From Adiantum capillus-veneris (taxonomy: Eukaryota; Streptophyta; Polypodiopsida; Polypodiales; Pteridaceae): 64,000 nucleotides of DNA. Each line of letters begins with the position of its first letter. Within the stretch, counting starts at the first letter, position 1. Where the stretch lies: the NCBI GenBank assembly GCA_014529385.2, contig CM043946.1, forward strand, positions 16,883,077-16,947,076, written 5' to 3'. Position numbers and translations under genes: made by a program. The notes beneath the pieces are model-generated. The model worked only from the letters and a program-made list of their open reading frames with translations. It was not told the DNA's origin and ran no database searches. Positions 57,637-64,000 of the stretch are shown in pieces.

Positions 57637-58568
57637 ATGTCAAACAAAACTCGCAAGGGTGGAAAACCACACTCGCCATGGAGAATGATGCAAAATCTCC
57701 AAGGAATTTGGATGCTAATCCAACCACATCATCTACAACAACGGAAGCAATGATCATGGCTTACTTGCTCTTATTGCAAGAAACCGTGAACAAGCAAGGT
57801 GAAGAGTTACGCACACTTGCAATGGAGAATGGCACTTTAAGAGTTCTCGTTGTGGAGAATGAGCACCTCAAGAAGGTTCTTGAAATGCAAACAACACGCT
57901 TGATGCTGCATGTATCTTGAGAATGAGGTTCAAGAATGTAAACGTTCTCTTGTTGACATGAATGTATTGAAAGAACGCTTGAGTAAATTTGAAAGTGATC
58001 ATGTATTGAAAGAGGAGACGATAGATACAATACGACATGATGTATGTGAGATGAGAAATGCATATCATGGGCTGATATATGTAAGGATAATGTGGTTTCT
58101 ACATCTCCTATCATACAAGCCGTTGTCGAAGGAATGTAGAGAATGTGGACACTCAATAATTGCAAGAACGACAAAAACGCTCAAAGAACATCGTCATTCG
58201 TGGAATCAAGGAGGAAAGCATTGAAACACCCCAATCTCTTGCGGTTGCTATTGAAGAGTTTTTTTGCTACACACTTTGGCATGTCAGGAATCATGGCTTA
58301 TGGTGCACATCGAGTTGAAAAACAAGGAGTCCCTCGCTTGGGAGAAATACCTATTGTATGTACCATTGTTGATGAGGTAAAGAGAAAGATCATCCTTGAC
58401 AATGGTTGGATCTACCTCAAAGGAACGGGTTGTAATGTATATGAAGATCGTCCTCTTATGCAACAAAATGTACGTCGCAAAGCATATGAGGAAAGAAGCA
58501 AGAAGGTTAAGGTATCATCTCAAGAAGAAAAGCCACTTGATGAGGATGCAAGTCCACCCAACAAATAG
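57637..58568 (+). pseudogene. LINE-B ORF1
   Basis: The ATG at 57637 opens MSNKTRKGGKP, the same start as LINE-A ORF1 (MSSGTRKG). The coiled coil TLAMENGTLRVLVVENEHLK is near 57830. After a short stop/shift at about 57915 the frame continues ERLSKFESDHVLKEETIDTI, with another break near 58130. The RRM-like and C-terminal part (58260-58568) reads FATHFGMSGIMAYGAHRVEK, IPIVCTIVDEVKRKIIL and ends SPPNK with TAG at 58566-58568. Confidence 0.83.
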
Positions 58569-58599
58569 GGACACATGATCTATGAGACCAAATCACGCT

Positions 58600-61500
58600 T
58601 GCGAATAAGATTTTGGAATTGTAATGGGTATCATGGAATGCGGGAATCGGTATTGATGAGCTTACCAATGACTCCAATGTGATACTTCTTGTCGAAACAT
58701 GGGAGCATGATGCGCAACAAATTCTTGGATTTGACAAATACGATGTGCATTCTTTGATGTGGGCAAAAAATGCAAAGCAACGAAGAGGCCAAGGAGGCGT
58801 AGCATGTATGAGCAAAAAGGGTTTGAAAGATGTTTCCATTGTCAAAGAAGATAAGTATAAACGCTACTTATGGCTGAAAATCAGTCTACCAAATGGTCAA
58901 GTCATGTTTGTTGCTGGTTTCTACATTCCTCACTATGACTCCAACTTTTATGCTTGCTTTATATGGATAGAGATCGGCCCTTTGTTGAACTAGAGGAAAA
59001 TATTTCTCATTACAAGGATCAAGGTGAAGTCATTGTTTTTGGAGACATGAATACTCGCACAAATATGTTACAACACGACAAACAACAAGTCGACATGCCG
59101 CATGTCTCAAGAAGAATGGATGACTCATACATGTATAATCGAAGTTCTAATGATGCAAAAGAACCGGATCACTATGGAAAATCACTTCTACATATGTGCA
59201 ATAGTACAGAATGCTCATTGCAAATGGTGTATCTCTATGGCAAGGCACCAATGACTTTACATGTAGAAAGCACAATGGTGATAGCGTGATTGACTATATG
59301 TTGTTCTTGGAAGCCACTCTAGAATGCATACAAAGCTTTACACTTGGTGAATGGAATCCGGAATCGGATCATAGGATGTTATGTATTGACCTCAAGTGTG
59401 GTAAATGGCCTGAGCATGTAGCTTCCAATCATGATGTGAATCATTTGTACCTATGTTTAGACTTCAAACGAGCATTTATATATGTTGATATGGTGGACCA
59501 AATGTTAAGCATGATAGAGCATCAAGAGAGCCCAACATTAGAATGCAAGTGGAAAGTTTTCAAAGAAGTAATTTGCTCTTGTGCAAAGGAATGCTTTTCG
59601 GTGAAACACATGTCTTGCAAAAGGTCTAAGAAGGGTAGCACCAAGAAGAAATGGTTTGACATGGAATGTAGTCAAGCCCGAAAACACTTGCTAAGATTGG
59701 ATGCAATCAAAGACAAGGAAGTTTACTTGGAATGTTCACACACATACAAAGCACTTGTTCAAAAGAAGAGGAGAAGGTGGGAAGTCAAAAAACAACTTCT
59801 TTTAGTGCAAGAGAAATCACATGCATGTGGCAAGTTTTGGCAAAATCTAAAAGGCAAGCGCATTGAGAGCTTTGGTGACTTGACTCTTGAGGATATGTAT
59901 ATGCATTGCAAGAACCTCTATGAGCAACCCAATGTTGATAAGATGGAGTATTGTAGCTCCATTCCATTTATGTCTCCCTTCTTTACCATTGAAGATGTAT
60001 GCCGCACGCTTGAGAAACTTGCTACTCGCAAGGCAGGGGACCTTCAAGGTGTCAAGGATGAAATGATTAAATGGACAATCAAGAAAACACGATATTTGAT
60101 ATGCGATATGTTTAACCTTGCACTTCAGTATGGCATGCCTCATGATTGGAGTGCAAACTGGATCAAACCTTTGCACAAAGGAGGAGATGTAAACATGTGA
60201 ACAACTATCGCACTATAATGGTTGGTTCTTTGATGGCAAAGTTATTTGGATGTATCATGGAGATGAAGATAAGTGAATGGGCTGAAAAGAATGGCAAACG
60301 TGCGCTTGGCCAAGCAGGTTTCCGAAAGCATCATAGCACTATTGATCACCTTGTCACTCTTCGAGTTCTTATGGAAGTGTCTCGATTGAAAGGAAAAAAG
60401 TTGTATTGTTGCTTTGTGGATTTCAAGAAAGATTTTGACATGGTACCGCGAGGAAATCTTTGGAGACGTATGCAAAGCCTTCAAGTGCCGAGAGAATTTA
60501 TGCATGCAGTGTTCGCATCTACCAAAAAGTGATAAGTTGACTACGTATGGGAGATGGAATTTCAGAATTTTTTGCAATTTTTTTGCAAGCACCATTGGTG
60601 TCAAACAAGGATTCCCACTTTCCCCAACCCTCTTTGGGCTACTCATTGATGAGTTGGAATGCATGGTTCTTGATTTTATGCAGCAAGAAGGCATAGAAGA
60701 GGTTAAGATCAGAAATGCGGTGATCATGCTTTTGCTTTATGCCGATGATGTAGTCCTCTTGGCACATACCTTAGAAGATGCACAAAAGCTTATGAGTGTC
60801 TTGGAACGCTTTTGCCTACATAGCTGCCTGATCGTGAATGGATCCAAAACCAAGGTTATGCTTGTAAAGAACCTCAATGACAAAAATCCATGCATTGTAT
60901 ACAACAATGAGCAACTTGAAGTGGTAGATCACTTCAAGTACCTTGGCCTTGAGGTTCCATCCAATCATAAATGGAAGGATTGTGCAATGCGTCGCTTGGA
61001 AGCCGGAAAGAGGGCTTATTATGCATTTGAGAACATGTGCAATGCTGAAGAGATCAAGTGTTGGGCTCTCAAAAAGTACCTCTTTGACACATTGGTGAAA
61101 CTGGTGCTTCTTTATGGAGTAGAAGCATCGGGAAGTCTACTTGGAAAGAGTTTGAGAATGTCCAAAAGCGTTTTCTCACCAACTTTCTCCAAGTCAAGAC
61201 ACAAACACCCTACATGCTCTTACTTCTTGAGTCTAGATCGCTTCCCATTGAGGTCTTGGGCATGCAAAGGGTTGTGCACTACATGCGTAAGACACAACGT
61301 AGCCCTTTGAATCGACTTCCTAGAATCGTATATGAAGCAAGTCAAAAGGTTCAAAAGACATGCAAGAGCAAAATACTAAGTTCGGGGTGGATGCTTGACA
61401 TCAAGAAATGGTTTAGAAGATGGGATGCAGGTCACTTGGTCAAGGATGCGTCGATCGACTCCCAAGTTAATGAGGCCTTCTTACAACGCCAATGTATCAT

Positions 61501-61948
61501 GGCTTGGGAGAAATCCGGAGGTTCTTGCTTCAGCCATTACACCACACACGTTGCCCCAAACTACAAATCTCTCTTCTTCTCTGAACGAGGTAACGGAACC
61601 CATCCCTACATCCTTGAGCCCATCCTATTGAGTGCGATCTACACCATTGCCTCCATTCGTCTTAGCTCCCATTCTCTATGCTGCGAGACAGAACATTGGG
61701 GCACTGGCGAGGAGTGTCATCGACTTTGCACTTTATGCCCTCGTCAAGTGCGAGAGAGTGAGTACCACACACTACTTGAGTGCTCAGCTTTTGACCACAT
61801 TAGGTCCTCTTTTCCCCATATATTCAGCCATGAGCTCTCCCTACATACCTTCCTCTCCCAACCACGATGTGGACTCTCTATTGCGACGCTTATTTTAGCC
61901 ATTTTTGAGCATCGAGAGTCACTTATGACCTCCACTAACACCATGTGA
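58600..61948 (+). pseudogene. LINE-B ORF2 (AP endonuclease and reverse transcriptase)
   Basis: Endonuclease: IRFWNCNGYHG (58605), VILLVETWEHD (catalytic Glu), VIVFGDMNTRTN, NGDSVIDYMLF and WNPESDHRMLCIDL (His of the SDH motif), so all main catalytic motifs are legible. RT: LATRKAGDLQGVKDEMIKW, NWIKPLHKGGDV, GQAGFRKHHSTIDHLVTLRV, YCCFVDFKKDFD, QGFPLSPTLFGLLIDELE and the catalytic YADDVVLLA (60738-60749). C-terminus: LCTLCPRQVRESEYHTLLEC. It ends TGA at 61946-61948. Shifts occur near 58960, 59200, 60190, 60520 and 61140. It is the better preserved of the two copies. Confidence 0.9.
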
Positions 61949-62001
61949 CATGTTCATTTGGTCCCATAGGTCATATTTGACCTCCGAGGACGATAATAGA
62001 A

Positions 62002-62002
<1 letters not shown>

Positions 62003-62091
<89 letters not shown>
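62003..62091. repeat. (CT)n microsatellite at LINE-B 3' end
   Basis: About 44 CT units, following GATAATAGAACTAT. Confidence 0.95.
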
Positions 62092-62094
<3 letters not shown>

Positions 62095-62255
62095 ATAGAG
62101 GTGCAAAGGGGATATTCGGGGCACTAAATGAAGCATTCCAGTATTGAAAATTAAGGGGCAATGATTTAACATCTAAAAATTATGTGCTCTGTGGATTGTT
62201 GTTGGGTTATTGCCAACATTTTTTGTGTGCATGCCATAATTTCCTTAAGATTTGA
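62091..62255 (+). repeat. Flank module, copy 4
   Basis: AGATAGAGGTGCAAAGGGG...GGGGCAATGATTTAACATC and TTGTTGGGTTATTGCCAAC; collinear with copy 3, which lies just left of LINE-B. Confidence 0.87.
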
Positions 62256-62440
62256 ATAGTGCACACCACCACAATTGCATCTAGTGCATCTGCTTGCCAC
62301 CCCCACTTTCTAGCTTGCCCTCACCCTTCCCCCACCCACCCCTTGCCCACTCGCCCTCCCGCCCCTTTTCCCACTTGCCTCTCCCTACCTCACTCACCCT
62401 ACAAAGGATCCAAAAGTATCTACTCTTCAAAAGGCCACTT
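62256..62440. other. C-rich degenerate repeat, no gene seen
   Basis: CCCACCCACCCCTTGCCCACTCGCCC-like sequence similar in composition to 47690-48110. Confidence 0.5.
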
Positions 62441-64000
62441 GCTCCAAATTCAGTTTGGCCAAAGAGTAGAAATGGCCATCCCAAATCACCTATCACCTAA
62501 TGCACATCAATCAAATGCTACAGAGTATGACATAGAAAGTCCTTTTCCAAAGGCTATAAGCCCTTCCATTGAAGTGTTGATCCCTTTAAACGTACTTATA
62601 GCATTGCCAACAATTTGTTTTTTTCCATCTGATGATGTAGATTTGAGTCTATTGGGAGGTGATGTAAGTACGTTTGATGATGACATGAGACGCTTTAGTG
62701 GAAATTGGAACATTCAAAAGGATGATATCAACTTGAAAAGTGGCGAGGCAGTTGGAGTGCAATATGTTGCTGTCGATGAGCATGTGACTTTATTGTGGGT
62801 TCTCTCTCTATCTATCCATCTCTATATATTGCAATGGTTTTCTTTTTCTATATCTCGTTCTCAAGCATCTTCACAACAACGGGAGATGCAAACAAGATGA
62901 GAGGTATCGCCTCTCACACCACAGAAGGATGTACTATAGTGGAAAGAATTCTTAAAGATTTTGATATAAAAGAACACCTAGAAATGATCAAGCTCCAATT
63001 CATGTGCCAAAAAAGTAATATTAGAGCTACGAGGACAAGATGTGTAGGATGCCTATTCTAAGACACTGAATGCCAACCAAGAAATAGAACAGCTAAAGCA
63101 ACATGTAGCTAGCCTACAAGCGGATAAGATACATCTCCAAGCTGATCTAAAGAGAGAAAAAGAGGATGCGGCCAACATCTACTCCGACTTGGAAAGACAG
63201 ATAGAAGCTAACACGGAGGTTCAAGTGCAACAATAGGCATTAGAAGAGGCTTTGGTGGGGGAGAAAAAGAAATACTCCAAGTTGTGTGAGTCATATGATG
63301 TGGTAAAGCACACCCTTTCCACCCTCTTGTCCATTCAAGAAGTGTGTGCACTTGCCTCCACATCACAAATATTCATGGCAACAGCTAAGGAAATCAAATC
63401 CTTGAAGACTGAGCTTGAGCAGGAAAAGTTGTAATGGCAGCTACTCATGACCACATTGCTCACCACCAACTCCCAAAGAGGAAAAGAGATCAAAGAACTC
63501 CAAGAGCAATTAGACGAGGCTAAAATTGATCTCACTACTCAAGCAGAGCTAGACACCAAGGAGCTATAGGCAAAGGCTGTGGAACTCAGTGCTCTACAAT
63601 CAAAAGCAATTGTTCCCGTCACTCAGACATAGCAGATGATGGTGGATTTTGAAAGCATCAACATACGCCCATTAGACCTTCCAAGTACCTCATCTAGGGG
63701 AGATATGCAAGATACTACAAAAGAAAGAGGATCTACATATGCTAGGGATGAGCTTAAGAGATGGATAGAGGAAACGCCACAGGGCTATCACAAGGAATAT
63801 ATGAAATACAAACTCAAAATACTAGATTCAACGGCCCTTTTGATGCTCAAACTTGATGAGCATGTCAAGAACTTTGGACATGAGATGGTAGCTCTACCCC
63901 TGATGAAACAAGAAGCCATACTCTAGAAAAGAAAGCTACAGCCATCCTTGGATCCAAATGCCACAGGAGGCTACAAAGATGTTCCAGTCACGGTTGAGAA
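62441..64000 (+). pseudogene. Unidentified coiled-coil protein gene, runs off right edge
   Basis: The first part (about 62460-62800) reads NHLSPNAHQSNATEYDIESP, DDVDLSLLGGDVSTFDDDMR and GEAVGVQYVAVDEHVTLL. After a shift, 63070-64000 is one plus-strand frame with heptad-like sequence EIEQLKQHVASLQADKIHLQ, DLKREKEDAANIYSDLERQ and AKEIKSLKTELEQEKL. Then come INIRPLDLPSTSSRGD, ELKRWIEETPQGYHKEYMKY and LLMLKLDEHVKNFGHEM. It is broken only by stop codons at 63234 (TAG), 63432 (TAA), 63567 (TAG), 63630 (TAG) and 63924 (TAG). I do not recognise the family. It may be host-derived or a structural protein of an unseen element to the right. Confidence 0.5.

Overview
The window looks like repeat-dense nuclear DNA of a land plant. 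Every recognisable protein belongs to plant-type transposable elements: Ty1/copia with an initiator-Met-type primer site, a non-chromodomain Ty3/gypsy element, an En/Spm (CACTA) element with TNP2 and TNPA-like genes, and LINEs. Long (CT)n, (GA)n, (CA)n and (TG)n tracts are very common. A fern or other non-seed plant is possible, but this is a weak inference. I see no intact host gene, no rRNA and no convincing tRNA gene.

Layout. Positions 1-29652 are one old copia element (copia-1, minus strand; its 3' end lies beyond base 1). Two independent insertions split it. A gypsy element (1638-19776, minus, target duplication ATCAA) sits after its protease region. A CACTA element (19916-27935, target duplication TAA) sits just behind its protease active site. 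The gypsy element in turn carries a second copia element inside its gag (copia-2, 11699-18803, plus, target duplication CTGTG). Removing the insertions restores the reading frame of each host element, so the relative order of events can be read from the sequence.

Positions 29668-34309 are a gypsy-like element (E3, minus) with LTRs of about 2.1 kb. Its interior is only about 1.4 kb and holds a gag remnant and no pol. Its right end abuts the reverse transcriptase of a third copia relic (copia-3, 34310 to about 38345, minus). The middle of copia-3 is replaced by a 15-unit alternating minisatellite and by coding-like sequence of unknown origin. From 38.4 to 48.6 kb the DNA is mostly anonymous, with tandem duplications, microsatellites and one LINE reverse-transcriptase tail.

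From 48.9 kb to the right edge, two long copies of one LINE family (A, 48928-53672; B, 57556-62091) and an ORF1-only relative (C, 56130-56985) lie in the same orientation. They share a 3' end, and A and B lie between (CT)n/(TG)n tracts. A decayed gene with a trihelix (Myb/SANT)-like region (54.3-55.8 kb) lies between A and C, and an unidentified coiled-coil reading frame runs off the right edge.

Common theme: almost every coding region is broken, and most in-frame stops are TAG, often where CAG (Gln) is expected. This would fit cytosine deamination at methylated CHG sites in silenced transposons. The most notable items are a CACTA element carrying a fragment of a heavy-metal-associated (HIPP-type) gene, a long third ORF downstream of gypsy pol, a small exon with a splice donor inside the E3 LTR, and the LINE family tied to dinucleotide repeats.
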